A model generated the notes under the pieces. That model was not told the DNA's origin and did no database searches. It saw only the letters and a list, made by a program, of their open reading frames with translations. The position numbers and the translations under genes are program-made. A stretch of 64,000 nt of DNA from Nemophila menziesii. Taxonomy: Eukaryota; Streptophyta; Magnoliopsida; Boraginales; Hydrophyllaceae. The number at the start of each line of letters is the position of its first letter. Position 1 is the stretch's first letter. The stretch is taken from assembly GCA_029959085.1 (NCBI GenBank), contig JARWIR010000016.1, positions 8,973,441-9,037,440 on the forward strand. Reading direction: 5' to 3'. Of this stretch, positions 23,202 through 35,989 are shown piece after piece.

Positions 23202-24786
23202 TAAAATAAAAACAAAGGTCTTTTAGGTGAACGCAGAAGGTATAATATAGCAAATATTCCCAAAGCACAACTTAAAAAAATCTCATATAGTATCATCTAA
23301 GAATTAATATACACATACACATATCATGCAAATTCAAACATTAAATAATATCAATCCAAAATTAATTTCACAATGCTAGAAGGTTACGCTTATTACTTAT
23401 CTCAAGATGGTGGCTATAGGGAGTTCCTTGATCCTCACTTGCTTTGAACGCTCCACTTAGCATACTCCCTATTAGCTGAATCACAGACTCACTATGTATC
23501 TAAGAATCACGAGGTCTTTACGGTTTTAATATCGGCTTAGGGACAGTATGATATGTATATTTGGTAAATTTGAAGTGAGCTTTTGGCTCTCTCCTCACTT
23601 ACCATCAACAAACTGTCCAAGAGCTTGAGTTTACACTCGAATAACGTTCTCACTCAACCCATTTGACGCGCTAATGTAGCGTCCTCAAATTAACCCAATA
23701 AGCACTAAAGATGATTCACCTAAAAAATTTCTCTTTGCCGGTCCAAATATATTCTTTTCATATGAATTTTTTTTTGTATAGTCATGACTCTCTTTTTGAT
23801 GTTAAGATATCATGCTATTTTTTCATAAATTTTTTCTTTTCATACCTTTTCATATCTTTTTTTTTCATTTACTCTTACCCCGGCAAAGGGTTACAATATA
23901 ATAAACCTGTGAATCATCATCAAAATATAAACAGAGCACAATTGATAAGCTCAAAATTCCCAACCCAATGTAAATTCCCATATAGTGGACCCACCACCCC
24001 AAACTCAAGCTCAAGACAGGAAGTCTTAGGATTGTGATTCAAATGCGGGTCATATGGTAATGCCTAACAAACTAAAGGGATATTGGCTTATAATGTGGCG
24101 ACAAAAGAAAGTCTTAAGGCTAAAAATTTGGCTAAGAAGGATATAATTAATTCAGGGATAGAAGGCCAAAAAGGATTCAAAGGGCTAACAAAGATTGCCT
24201 CTATCAATTTCCTATTTACACAGCTTGCCTCTAATTCATACCTAAGTGGGTTCTCTACTCATTTAGATCTCACGTTTTACAAACTACTCATTATCCTTAA
24301 GCACAAGTTTACTTCTTTTGCATTGTTCATTAATTCTTGCTATCAATTACCTCATATTTGCATGCAATCAAAGTGCGTTTTATACTACCCCTAGAGTCAA
24401 CTAGTTTCTATCATAAATTCATAAAAATCACGCTTGATGGGGGCATTTAAAATACTCTACACTCAACGCAACCCTAAGATTAATTTTATTGAAAGGATGT
24501 GAAACACAAAAAATTGGGATGAGGTAACGAACTCCACCCCAAACTCAAAAGTGAGTAGTGTCCCCACGACTCGAAAAAGACTCAATAAAGCAATAAAATT
24601 AAAAATTAAACTAAACTTAACTACCTAATGCCTACAATCAATTAAGAAGAATAATTAGAATGGGGTACCTGGCCATAAAGATCCATCATGTCCTCCTTCT
24701 CCGAAGAAGAATAATTATCAACATCCAAGATCTCAGTTACCTCACCCAATTGTGAATTAATCTGTGCAATTTCCTCCCCAAGTACC
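23202..24786 (-). other. 3' non-coding region of element C
   Basis: No gene. It holds PPT-like motif copies at 23996-24008 and 24536-24548 and the tRNA-Asp-like motif CCCCGGCAAAGGG at 23878-23890. The end of the accessory ORF sense ('YGQVP') is readable near 24660-24700 in a shifted frame. Open plus-strand frames at 23711-24394 are antisense noise. Confidence 0.65.
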
Positions 24787-25107
24787 TTATTTTATTTTCT
24801 TATATGATTGTCTCCATGTTTCAATTTGATTGCCCCATGGAGGTATGAAAGAATTATTCTGGTATGAAGAGGAAGAAGAAGAACCTTGATCTTGAATCTG
24901 TGTCTTTTCTTTAGGCCTTGATGGTACTGTCATCCTAGTTGTTAATTTCTTGTGTAGTGGTTGTGCTGGTGCCTCTACCTTTTGCTTCTTTTCAATTGGC
25001 TCATCAAGATCAATGGCCTTTTCAACTGTGGCTCCAGGCAAACTTTTGTTCTTCCCCAGGATTGAAAACTTTCTCTTATAATCCATAGCATATGTTCTGT
25101 TTGTCAT
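24787..25107 (-). CDS. accessory ORF, short form, element C
   Basis: 106 codons from ATG (25105-25107): MTNRTYAMDYKRK start, 'SLPGAT-EKAIDLDEP', a basic centre and a Ser-rich stretch. Closely related to the E protein (60659-61123). It reads past a frameshift near 24790-24830, so the last residues are not homologous; the conserved acidic tail and 'YGQVP' lie in another frame downstream. Lacks the central domain of the D protein. Likely nuclear, given the basic motifs (inference). Function unknown. Confidence 0.55.
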   Translation of the reverse strand: MTNRTYAMDYKRKFSILGKNKSLPGATVEKAIDLDEPIEKKQKVEAPAQPLHKKLTTRMTVPSRPKEKTQIQDQGSSSSSSYQNNSFIPPWGNQIETWRQSYKKIK

Positions 25108-26037
25108 GTTTGATTGACCCCAAACTCAAGTTACACCAAGGACAGAATAAAGTTAAGAAAGATTGGTGTAGCTTGAGTTTCTTGCTTGGATTTGATGATA
25201 GAAGAAGGTTTCTTGATGATACTTGGAATAATTCTTGATAGCTTGATGATCTTGATGTTGTTTTATGGTGTAGTGTGATGAATTTGATGAAGAATATGTG
25301 TTTATGGAGGAAGGAAGAGAGGATTATTGATGTTGGTGGGTTTATTGTGGAGGTTTATACAAGCTTCAAGGTCTATTTATAAGGTTAGGGGCTGGAAAAT
25401 TCGTATTGGAGAGGCTAGGGTTTGCTCTTGATAAGGTAAGAAGTGTATTAGGAATTAAACTCTTCAAACCGCCTACTGACTGGCATACCAGCGGAATCGC
25501 CGGCATACCGGTGCTGAAGGTCTTCTTTATTGTAACTCTCAGCAAGAAACCGAATTCAATACCCGAGGCCTCGTGTTCTTGAGCGCCGGCATACCGGCGG
25601 TGTTCACCGGCATATGCCGGTGCGCTATTTTTCGAAAAATCTTGCTCCGTCAAAATACCTGAGGCGTGAAACCCGAGGGCTCTTGTTTCCTTTTGGCCGG
25701 CATACCGGTGCGACTCTTAAATCTTTTTCTCCCTCTCGGCAAACAACCTGAGTCTTAGACACGAGGGCTTGTGTTTTTCCTCCACTGGCATATCGGTAAT
25801 ATGACCGGCTAGCCGGCCAGTGCAGCAGATTTTTCCTTTTCATTCCTTAGCACCCCAAACTCAATTCCTGCACCATTAACACATTACCTTCCTCATTTCT
25901 TTTTAAAGTAGAGACTAAGACTCGAAAATTACTTAGTATTATACACTCGGAATTGAAAAACATAAAGAAATAAACTAATATACAATTTAAATGGCTTTTG
26001 TTTAACGTCGTTAAGCTCGACGGGTTAACTCTCGCAA
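25108..26037 (-). other. region between pol and accessory ORF, element C
   Basis: Non-coding leader of about 930 bp holding the box array, two PPT-like motifs (25117 and 25852) and the conserved post-pol motif (25995-26009). Open minus-strand frames here (25366-25843) read through the boxes and are not convincing genes. Confidence 0.6.
25480..25816 (-). repeat. paired CCGGCATACCGG box array, element C
   Basis: Boxes at 25480, 25500; 25586, 25607; 25697 (partner lost); 25785, 25805. Within pairs the spacing is 20-21 bp; pairs start 106, 111 and 88 bp apart. Each box is an imperfect palindrome with CCGG ends. Spacer segments between pairs are also related ('aaacccga', 'gtgtttcc'). Lies between pol and the accessory ORF in both C and E. 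Confidence 0.75.
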
Positions 26038-27460
26038 CTATTCAGCTTCAAGCAGGTACATGACCTCCTCAGGATGTGGATCCGCCATGCGATTAGTATC
26101 CTCGCCTCCATGATAAATTTTCAGTCGATGACCATTCACCATTAAGGTGTGGTGTTCAGTTGGATGCTCGATCTATATAGCTCCATGAGGCGTAACTTTT
26201 GTCACAATGTAAGGACCAGACCACTTCGATCTCAACTTACCCGGATAATTACTGAAATTTGAGTTGTATTTCAGGACCCTCTGTACCACTTCAAATGTCT
26301 TTGCACGAATGCGATTATCATGCCACCTCTTTGTATTTTCTTTGTAAAGTTTAACGTTTTCATAGGCATGTAATCGAAACTCATCAAGTTCATTCAGCTT
26401 CATCATACGATTTTCACCGGCCAAAGTAGGATCTAAATTCAACTGCGCTATAGCCCAATATGCACCTAATTCAATTTTAAGAGGTAAGTGACAAGCCTTA
26501 CCAAAAACCATACAATACAGAGATGCACCAACTGGAGTTTTGAACGCATTACGATAAGCCCACAACGCATCATCTAGTTTCATAGACCAATTTTTTTGTG
26601 TGGGTCCAACAGTCTTTTCCAGAATAGATTTGACCTCTCAATTAGAGACCTCATCTTGACCATTGGCTTGTGGATGATATGCGGTAGATACACGATGTCT
26701 CACACCATACTTCTCTAGAACTGTCTTCAGATATTTGTTCACAAAGTGTGTACCTCCATCACTGATAATAACTCTAGGTGTACCATGTCTAGTGAAGATG
26801 TGTGATTTTAAGAACTTAATCAGTACTCGCGAATCATTAGTTGGTAGAGCCACAGCCTCTACCCATTTGGACACGTAATCAACAACTAATAAGATGTATG
26901 GATTTCCATTAGATGGTACGAAAGGACCCATGAAATCAATACCCCATACATCAAATATCTCAACTTCAAGAACATTATTACATGGCATCTCATCCCTCTT
27001 GGATATATTTCCAGTAAATTGGCATCTATGACATTTCTGAACATACTCATGACAATCCTTATGTAAAGTAGGCCAATAAAAACCGGATTGTAGTACCTTA
27101 GCAGCTATGCGGTCACATTTAAAGTGCCCTCCGTATGGAGAATCATGACAACTTGCAACCACTTGCCAAACATCCGTCTCCGGTATGCATCTTCTCACCA
27201 TTTGATCACTACACACTTTGAAGAGGAAGGGATCCTCCCAAAAGAATTATTTAGCACGATGACTTAATCTCTTCTTATCTTGTGATGTAGCTCCTTCAGG
27301 AAAGTTACCACTCACAATAAGATTCGCAATGTCTGCATACCAAGGAGTACCATCATATATAGCAAATAAACTCTTATCAGGAAACTCTTCTCGAACCAGC
27401 TCAGGATCACTATTAAGCTATGAACCTTCAAGACATGACAGATGATCTGCAACCTGATTA
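26038..27460 (-). pseudogene. element C integrase (broken)
   Basis: Zinc-binding H2C2 region ('[14 protein letters not shown]', 'CHRCQFTG'), core with D in 'GIDFMGP', D in 'IISDGG' and E in 'GQDEVSN', and the GPY/F end '[16 protein letters not shown]'. The frame differs from the RT segment upstream, so a frameshift lies near 27461. In-frame stops occur at about 27240, 26635 and 26172; the sense ends 'EVMYLLEAE' with stop 26038-26040. No chromodomain. Inserts element DNA into the genome; dead here. Confidence 0.85.
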
Positions 27461-29323
27461 TCACAACCCTTTTCGATCTTGAATTTCTAAGTCAAACTCT
27501 TGTAACAATAACACCCATCTGATTAAGTGCGGCTTAGCATCTTTCTTTTCCATAAGATATTTAATAGCAGAATGATCGGTGAGCACAACAACTTTCGCCC
27601 CAAGTAGATAGGAACGAAATTTGTAAAAAACATACACTACAGCTAGTAGCTCTTTCTCAGTTACGGTAAAATTTATTTGAGCACTTGTAAAGACCTTACT
27701 AGCATAGTAGATGGAATGAAATACCTTATCTTTTCTCTGACCCAGAACAACACCCATAGCAAGATCACTAGCATCACACATAACTTCAAACGGAATCTTC
27801 CAATCAAGAGGTAATACAATAGGTGCATAAATAAGTTTCTCCTTAATCTTTTGAAAGGCCACCATGCAAGCTTCATCAAAAAGGAATTTGGCTTCCTTTT
27901 CAAGTAAGTTACACAATGGCTTAGAGATATTAGAGATGTCCTTGATGAAACGTCGGTAAAAAGTAGCATGACCCAAAAAGCTTCTTACCCCTTTAACAGA
28001 AATCGGAGGGGAAAGAGTTTTAATTACCTCAATCTTAGCGCGATCAACTTCCAAACCCAAACTCGAAACCTTTTTCCCTAACACTATACCTTCACGAACC
28101 ATAAAATGACATTTTTCGCAGTTCAAAACCAAATCAGTTTCCTTGCATCTAACCAACACCTTCTCTAAGTTTCGCAAACACTCATCAAAGTTATCACCCA
28201 ACACAGAAAAGTCATCCATAAATACCTCCATGAAATCATCAATCGTGTCCCAGAAAATCGCCATAATACATCTTTGAAAAGTAGCAGGTGCATTACATAA
28301 TCCGAATGGCATTCTTCGATAGGCAAAGGTACCAAAAGGACATGTAAAGGTGGTCTTGTGTTGGTATTTTGGATCTACATAAATCTGATTGTATCCTGAG
28401 TACCCATCCAAAAAACATTAATATTCTCTTCCAGCTAACTTTTCTAACATCTGATTTATAAACGTAAGAGGGAAGTGAACTTTTCTGGTGGCCTTGTTCA
28501 ACTTACAATAACACATACACACTCTCCAACCAACAACGGTCCTTGAGGGCATGGCTTCATTCTGTTCATTTAAGATGGTAGTGATACCACCCTTCTTTGG
28601 TACACATTGAACTGGACTCACCCATTCGCTACTAGCTATAGGATAAATGATTCCCGCGTCTAGTATTTTGATGACCTCTTTCTTCACCACTTCCTTCATA
28701 GCTGGCATCAATATTCTTTGTCCTTCAACTGAGCGTGCACTTTCATCGTCCAGAATGATTTTTTGTTGGCAATAGGAAGGACTAATACCTTTGATGTCAG
28801 CAATAGTCCAGCCAATCGCCTCTTTGTTAGCTCTTAGTATACGCAAAAGTTTTTCTTCTTGAAGACCTGTTAAAGTGGCTGAAACAATAACAGGTAGAGT
28901 GTTGTTAGTACCTAAATACGCATACCTCAAGTGTGTTGTAAGTGGATTTTCTTCTAATTTTGGGGGAGCTTCAATAGATGGTTTATTCTTAAGAACAATC
29001 TCCCCTGGTTCTCTGACAGGTTCATAAGTGAGGCACTTATGCTTTGGATTTCCAGAATTAAAGGCTGCCACTATTTCGGCTAACTCTTCTATTGGTTTGG
29101 GTAAGTCAAGTGTTAGGGCGGCTTGCAAGATATCTCCGAAATTCATGTATTCCCGTACTTCTCATGTGGCTAGTTCAATTACGTCCAATCGGAAACAGTC
29201 TTCTCGAAAATCTGGAAACTTCATAGCCCTAAACACGTTGAACTTTACCTCCTCGTCTTGGATTCATATTGTTAATTATCCGTTTTATACATCAATCACA
29301 GTACGCCTCGTGGCTAGGAATGG
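27461..29323 (-). pseudogene. element C reverse transcriptase and RNase H (broken)
   Basis: Pre-RT linker '[12 protein letters not shown]', RT motifs '[15 protein letters not shown]', '[14 protein letters not shown]' and 'VFMDDFSV' (FMDD active site), then RNase H '[18 protein letters not shown]' and '[12 protein letters not shown]', '[10 protein letters not shown]'. Stops at about 29152, 28418 and others break a frame that is otherwise continuous with protease and gag. About 80-85% similar to the D polyprotein by eye. Confidence 0.88.
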
Positions 29324-30499
29324 TCATCCCAAGATGATGGGGACATTCCTATCCACGTCGTATTCAAGTATAACAAAATCAACAGGATAAATTAAAGTAC
29401 CTGCCTTGACGAGGACATCTTCTACACGTCCCCCCGGATGTGCGAGGGATTTGTCAGCCATTTGCAAGACCATGGAGGTCAGCCTTGCTTCTCCTATCTT
29501 CAACATCTTGAAAATTGATTTGGGCATGAGATTGATACTCGCTCCCAAATCACACAAAGTTTTTCCTTGCCACTCATTGCCAATGGAAATAGGAATCATA
29601 AAACTCCCAGGATCAAGTAGTTTTGGTGGCAATTCGCTTTGGCATATGGCGCTACATTCTTTAGGCAACCCTATCATCTCATTCTCCAGGTATGGTCTTT
29701 TGTTGGCAATGGCTCTTTTCAAGAATTTGACATATTTTGGCACATCTCTAATGGCATATAAGAATGGAATGTTAATATTAAGACCTCTTACCATGTTTAA
29801 GAAATTCTGATAGTCAGCCATATCTCCTTTCTTCTGAACTCTCGAGGGAAAAGGTGGAGGAGGACGGGTTTCTATATCATCTTTGTTCATTGGCTTTTCC
29901 GGAATCTTCTCCACTTCCACTACTTCAGGTTCACCTTCTTTCTCCACCACATCTTTTACCGGTTTCTCTTTTACAGTTGTTTCTTTTTCTTCCATTACAG
30001 GAAAAGGAGGTGGTGGGAGCTTCTTACCGCTTCTAAGTGTTACCGCATTACAATCTTCTCTTTGCTTGGGTTCTTTAGTGTCACTCAAAAGTTGTCCTTG
30101 TGGACACTGATTCAATTGTTTTGACATCTGAGCTATCTGGTCTTCTAACAATTTAATTGATGCGGATGTAGATTGTTGCTCTAGGCTAGCTTTTGTTTTA
30201 ATGTTGATTAATGTCAACAAGGTTTGTTGAACATCTAACACACCTTCTTGAGGTTGAGCAGGTAGAGCTTTCTGATTCATAGTATTATCATAGGTGTCTT
30301 GAGAAGGTTGTCTCTGAGCTTGATTTCTGTAACCTTGTCCCCCTTGGTAGTTGTTCAGTGGTCTTGGTTGATAGTTATTACCTAGGGGACGCGGCTGATA
30401 TTTATATGTCGGGTTAGCGGCCCCATTCGAATTTGAATATTGGAAACCCGGATGGTTTCTATTCGGTTGATAACCTTGACCACCTAAATTAAAATTCCC
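29324..30499 (-). pseudogene. element C gag C-terminus and protease
   Basis: Asn/Gln-rich 'NQNY' type spacer, 'LRSGKKLPPPPFP', '[16 protein letters not shown]', then the aspartic protease with [11 protein letters not shown] (a D-L-G-A active site normal for this clade), ending at a TGA after 'NVPIILG'. Preceded by another in-frame TGA at 30500. Polyprotein processing; non-functional. Confidence 0.82.
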
Positions 30500-31582
30500 T
30501 CAGTTGGAAACAAACATTACGGCTTCTGGATTACTTTGACAATGCTCCCAATCATGATCTTGTACACCACAGTTAGAACACCCATAAACTTCTTGTGTCA
30601 CATTAACGTCTGCTTTTCTACCTGCAAAACTTTTTGTAACAGCTAGAGTAAGTTGTTTCAATTGTTGCTCAAATTTATTCTCCATTGCAGCGAATTTTTC
30701 CTCAATTAAAGCACTATTTTCTTTTCCACCTCGGATAGGTGTTCTCACGGTATTCCAACCTATCTCATTCGTCACTGTTCTATTCAAAATAATCTTAGCA
30801 TGGATTGGTTGTACCTGTAAAAATCCACCACCACAAAGCAAGTCTAGGTCTTTTCTTGAAGGTCCATCAAGGCCTCTGTAAAATATCTTCATTTGTTGGA
30901 TTTCTGTAAGGCCATGATCAGGGACTCTTCTCAAACAAATATGAAATCTTGTCCAACTTCTACCCAAAGTCTCGTCTTGATTTTGTTTGAACGAGTTCAA
31001 CTCAACTTGCGCGTCTAATCTCATATTTGTTGGGTAGTATCTATCGAAGAACGCAGTTTGTAATGCTTCCCAAGTAGTGATTGATCCAGGTTCTTGAGAA
31101 TCATGCCATTCACTTGATCCATCTATAACGAAATACCTAAAATTTTCGAAATACATTTGATCTCTAGTCACTCCTTGTGTAATATAGGAATCACAAATTT
31201 GCATGAACTTCTGTACAGCACGGATTGGATCTTCGCCAGGTGCTCCTCGGAAATTGCCATAACTCTGAAATTGAGATAACATACCAGGATCGAGTCAGAA
31301 TCTCGCGACATTAATATCTGCAGGACCAATTCCGAGGGCAGGAGCTCGATATGGAGCTTGTTCAGGGCCATTGACTAACCACAGATCATTGTTCTGAGGA
31401 GGTTGAACTTGTGGAAGATTTTGACCGTTCTGTTGATTCAATTGTTGATTTTTGACTTCATCCATCTCTGCTTATTTAGCCAACCTCTCTTTTAACTATT
31501 TTGCTTTAGCTTCTTTCTTTCTTTTATTTGCTTCTCGGACGAGGATTTCGGGATTATCAAGGATCACGGGATCTTCAAGCAT
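30500..31582 (-). pseudogene. element C gag (broken)
   Basis: Probable ATG at 31580-31582 ('MLEDPVILDNPE'), about 137 bp from the LTR. Three in-frame stops interrupt the N-terminal third; from 31282 the frame is open for 260 codons. Retrotrans_gag core: 'DPIRAVQKFMQICDSYI', 'FFDRYYPTNMRLD', 'SWTRFHICLRRVPDHG', 'IFYRGLDG'. It ends with a CCHC zinc knuckle 'CSNCGVQDHDWEHC' in frame, then a TGA. In D the equivalent knuckle is split by a frameshift. Confidence 0.85.
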
Positions 31583-31694
31583 ATACCAAAACCTGTAAAC
31601 CTAAGAAAGAAAGACAACCCAAAGCATAAAACTGGAAAAATAAAACTAAAACACTTAAACTACTAAATATTAACACCGGGGTCACACACTACCG

Positions 31695-31712
31695 TCCGTG
31701 GCAGCGGCCCCA
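31695..31712 (-). promoter_or_regulatory. decayed tRNA-Asp primer-binding site, element C
   Basis: Minus-sense TGGGGCCGCTGCCACGGA, six bases inside the 5' LTR. It aligns to the D site with three substitutions; these mutations would weaken priming. Confidence 0.75.
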
Positions 31713-31718
31713 AAAACT

Positions 31719-33476
31719 TGGTGGGTCCTGGTGTATTATTAAATTAAGAACTAGAAATAAGGGAACCACAATACCGCAAGTGCACGGTTGTCCAAGCAAT
31801 ATTCCGATAAATCGGGTTTCGTTCTCAGGGACGGATTAGGCACAACTCAGATATTAATCAGATAGTAGTAGTAATTGCTTAACAGAAAAATAAAGTATAG
31901 ATTATTTGTTTTGTTTTTAAATTTAAGATGCAAGAAAGTAAATTACGAAAATAAAATAAAGCAAGTAAAAGAGAATTTAAACTTCAGAAGAGAGAGATTA
32001 CTTGATCCTCGCAAGGGTTTCACCTATCCTATCTAATTAATGCTTCTGTTTAAGGGCTAAACTGGTATTATTGTGCTAGTCGGGACTCTAATATCTCCTA
32101 ACCCCCGTCATGGTGGACTTAGGAGCTATCCTACGGTATTACAAACCCCGTCAGTGTGATTATAAGCTACTTTCTGATGAATACTAATTTACCTCATTGG
32201 CTGCATGGTTAGTTAAGCCCACCAGGGCCAATAACGAATACTACACGTCTATTATCTAAGTATGTAATTAGACCCCCCGTCAAGGCTATCACTTCCCCAT
32301 TAAAGTGAATATCTTAATTACTATGAGCTAAGTTTGATTCATGACTTCAAAATTAGTGATTAAAACAAAATAATAGTCAACACAAAATACCTAGTCTAAT
32401 TTAAACCAATAAATCCCAAATTCAGAAAACATAGGTTCAACCCATATAGCGATTCTTAAGTACTAAAGAAATTAGTTCATAACGAAATTAAAAACTGAAA
32501 TTAAATAAAAGGAATACATAATTATCAATACAGAAAAGAAAATAGGATAACCTAATGGGTGGGTTGGTTGTTGTTGGAAGAACAGAATTCCTCCAGCGTT
32601 AGCTTCTCCTCCGCCTTCTTGCTCTGACTTGAAAACCTTAAGCCTCTTATGTAATTCTCTGAAGTGTGTGAAAAGAGGAGGCTAAGGGGTGTATTTATAT
32701 GTGTTAGAAATCCCTAATTCGTTTTTACTTGGAGTGGAAGACAAGTCAAGAACTCTTTAATTCGTATCCCTAAAATCTAGGAAAGGTAAGATTATGTTGC
32801 TTATTTGTTTTGGTCATATCTCCTTCAATACTTATCCGTTTGACGCGTTCCAATAGTCGAAATCACTTGTCTCGGAAAGCTATATCCATTGGTCCAGACC
32901 ATTCTCCCAAATTCTTATATATTATTAAGTTATGAGCTCATCGTTGAACGTGGCTGGAATTTTAGATTTATTTGACAGCTTTATCTTTTCCTTCTTTGCA
33001 TATATCCTTCCTTAATCTTCTTATTTCCATGTATATCTCTTTCCTTTAATTCTTAGACTTGACTTGGTCCCTAATTAATTACCATATATCTTTTAAAGGT
33101 TCACAATAAATAAATAATCAAACCGCATATGCTTTAAAAATTAACGAATCATTAAATCAAGACTAGAAATAAGAAAGTGTACTCTAATATTAGAATCTCG
33201 AATGAAATACTTCCTAACACACTAAAAATACTCTAAGACTTTAATTCTCACTTCTCCTCCTTGTATTGGTTTTCCATGAAATTTAAGAACCTACTAACTT
33301 TGCACAAAAAATAACCAAATTAACGCACAAAAGCTCTAAAAATGCAAATAGTCTAATTCCAAGGGGAGAAAGTGTAGTATGACAAAATAAGCCTAAAAGT
33401 CTATCAAATAAGTCAAATATTCACATAAAAGGATGTCTCCAAAAGGCTAATATTTAGAACAAATGGGGAGACATCA
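31719..33476 (-). repeat. 5' LTR of element C
   Basis: 1758 bp, TGGTGGGTCC to GAGACATCA on the plus strand. TATA-like TATAAATA (minus sense) lies at 32692-32699, about 780 bp from the outer edge. Confidence 0.92.
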
Positions 33477-33481
33477 GATAG

Positions 33482-33902
33482 TTATTAGGGTTTATTTTAA
33501 CCACTAAGTTTTAATCCTCTCAAGTCCACCCGGAAGGGGGTTAGGAGGAATTTAGAATATTGACTATTGTATATCACACTATTCTCCTTTGGGTAATAAA
33601 CATCGAACAAGGATAGTGGTTATTACTTGCTAGTTCTCAAGCTAAACTATCATAAGCTTCTATCTACCCTATTTTACTTTCTTGTCTTTAATTTAAGTCT
33701 ATTTAGACCCATAAAACCAAATAAATATTTCAGTGTCTTTCCTTTTCAGCGTATTATTCTTCTAGCTTCTATTATTTGAACTTTATGTTTGCACGATTTC
33801 TCTTGACTTTCGTAGTCTCTGGGGACGAATTCTACTTCTCATTAAAACTTGCATACGATCTTTGATACTTGCAGTGAGTAATGTGTTTGGTCAGGGTTAT
33901 AG
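33482..33902 (+). repeat. 3' LTR of element B, second piece
   Basis: Resumes the LTR exactly where C interrupted it ('gatagttattagggtttatt') and runs to 'cagggttatag', where solo LTR I inserted. Confidence 0.88.
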
Positions 33903-35342
33903 TGATTTCTCCCTAATTGTTCTAAATATAAGCCCTTAGGAGACATCATTTTAGGTAGAAAATGGTCTTTTTATATTGACTTTTGTGCTTAATTCGTAAT
34001 ATTCATATTTCTTGTCTTGATTTGATGAATTGTTATTTTTAGAGCATATTTGGTTTAATTTGTGTGTTAATGTGAAGCTTTAAAGATAATATGGAAGTAA
34101 ATTTTATGCCAAATCAATTCTAAGGAGATAAGGAAAGAAGATTTTGAAGAATTCAGGAGATAGAAGGAAACAGGGTTCAATTAGAAAAAGAAAAGCTGGC
34201 AAATAAATCTGAATTTCTGCAACTAGTAACGAAGGAGATATGGTCAAAACAAGTCAGCATTAATTATCCTTATCTACTTACGAATTTGAGTTGAGCTTGG
34301 ACTCTTTTACTTGGGTCCCTACTCCAAGATTTCGCCCTAGCACCTATATATATATCAGTTCTAAAACATAGAAAATCATCCCTTGGCAGCATAACCTTAA
34401 TATACATACATAATTCATCATAGAAGCAATCAGGAGGATCTAGAGGAGGAAGAAGCAAGAGATAGAGTTTAACTACATCAAGTCAACATTTCTCCATCTC
34501 TATTCTTTGGGTAAATTAGTATTAGATCTATTTTGTCTATGAGGTATTCCTACGCTATTTATTCAAGAGTTTTAGTATGCATAATTTTTCTTTAGGATTG
34601 TAATTATATGAATTATTGATTATTGTTATTCTGTTTTAATTTGAATCTGGGATTTTAGTATTTAATTGAATTGGTTCTTAATTTCCATTGACTATATTCT
34701 TGTTCTTGTTTACTATCATTGACATCATGAATCAAGGGTAGGTTTTAGTAATTAGGCTATTCACTTAGTGGCGAGTGATCATCCGAGAGGGGGGTTTAAT
34801 TACAGAACTAGGATATAGACGCGTGGTGTCCGTTATTGACCGACATGCTTGACTAACCACGTAGCCAAAGAGGTAAAATAACTTCACATCCGAAGAGGCA
34901 TATTCCCCCATATAGGGGTTTATAATACTTTAGGATAGCTCCTAGGTCCACCTGACAGGGGGCTAGGATATTATAGTGTCCCGACTGTTGTGAGATTTCC
35001 CATTCACCCTTATTCTTAGGAATCATAAATTCAATAGGATAGATTCATATTTGCATCTCCTTATCTAATTTGCATAATTATTTGTTATTAAGTAATTATT
35101 ATTTATTTTATTTAGTTAATAAAAAAACAAACTCCTTAGTTGCTTATCTTTGTAATTAAGACAATTAAAAATATCTATTCTAATATTGAACACGAAGTTA
35201 GAATAACTACTTAAATCCTTGTGGAGACGATTTTCCCGTATTTACTTATTTATTACTTAGAACGACCCGTACACTTGCGGTCTGTGGATCCTTTATTCCT
35301 TTACTTTTATTGCATTATTTTATAACACACCAGGACCCACCA
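33903..35342 (+). repeat. solo LTR I inserted in the B 3' LTR
   Basis: 1440 bp, TGATTTCTCC to ..AGGACCCACCA, flanked by TATAG (33898-33902) and GATAG (35343-35347). The uninterrupted homologue in the 5' LTR of B reads gatag here, so the left copy mutated. Same end type as element C. No internal sequence remains, so it is a recombination product. Confidence 0.88.
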
Positions 35343-35347
35343 GATAG

Positions 35348-35391
35348 TTGCGTCTTGTTATCATTATTTTATCACACCCTAACTGACACCA
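35348..35391 (+). repeat. 3' LTR of element B, last piece
   Basis: Ends ..CTGACACCA, matching the end of the 5' LTR, and is followed by the ATATT duplication. Confidence 0.85.
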
Positions 35392-35396
35392 ATATT

Positions 35397-35810
35397 CGTT
35401 TCAGAACTCTTGCAACCAACGAGTATGGGTTATTGAGAATTCTCCAAGTTTATTTAGTCAGATGCTCCATATTCATCTTGTAAAAATATATAAAACCATG
35501 TCCTCCTATAAAATTGTATCTAGCAATTTTTTTCCATGCAACCCAATGACTTCTTATATTAAAACCTGAGTCCCTCCGGAATTAGCCATAAGGCTACTCA
35601 ATTTTTTACAATGATTGTTTTGGAAATTCGAATATCGACATAGCATAATTTGGAATTGCTTGCTTGACAACTTTAATTAGAACTTATTTGCCTCCGTTTG
35701 GAAGGTGCTTAGCAACCCAACAAGCTTATTTGGAAATTAATTTATCCTTTATGTAGCTAAAATTTTCATTTTTTGATTTTTATTAGGGATAACGGGAAAC
35801 TGAGAATTTC
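35397..35810 (-). pseudogene. LINE reverse transcriptase, C-terminal segment
   Basis: Minus-strand reading gives the end of a plant LINE RT: 'VLIKVVKQAIPNYAMSIFEFP' (family: K-A-V-x-Q-A-I-P-x-Y-x-M-S), a 'MANSGGTQ' segment, and 'TWRILNNPYSLVARVLKR' with the LINE motif W-R-I-L-x-N-P-x-S-L. Stops are present. It joins directly, across the insertion of B, to the LINE segment at 11545-11737. Confidence 0.75.
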
Positions 35811-35989
35811 CCAAAAAAAAAATTGTGTGGACAATGTTAAGATTATCAGATATATCGTTAATCACATAATCTGGTGTATCCTTAATAAACATGATGGAGT
35901 ACTATATTAATTTAAATATTTGACATGAATCATATCAATGTTTGTGAGGACTTTTTTAAAGTTTTCATAGATAGAATTCAAATATTATA

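Larger units (their letters stand above)
23168..25864 (-). repeat. five phased PPT-like motifs of element C
   Basis: The 13-mer TTGAGTTTGGGGT (minus sense) occurs without mismatch at 23168-23180, 23996-24008, 24536-24548, 25117-25129 and 25852-25864. These sit at the true polypurine tract, mid 3' region, just after the accessory ORF, 10 bases before its ATG, and after the box array. D and E have copies at the same landmarks. Confidence 0.8.

Noticed and set aside
29028..30110. Plus-strand frames of 60-134 aa over the C gag-pol region
   Set aside because: Antisense shadows of the minus-strand protease/RT coding sequence.
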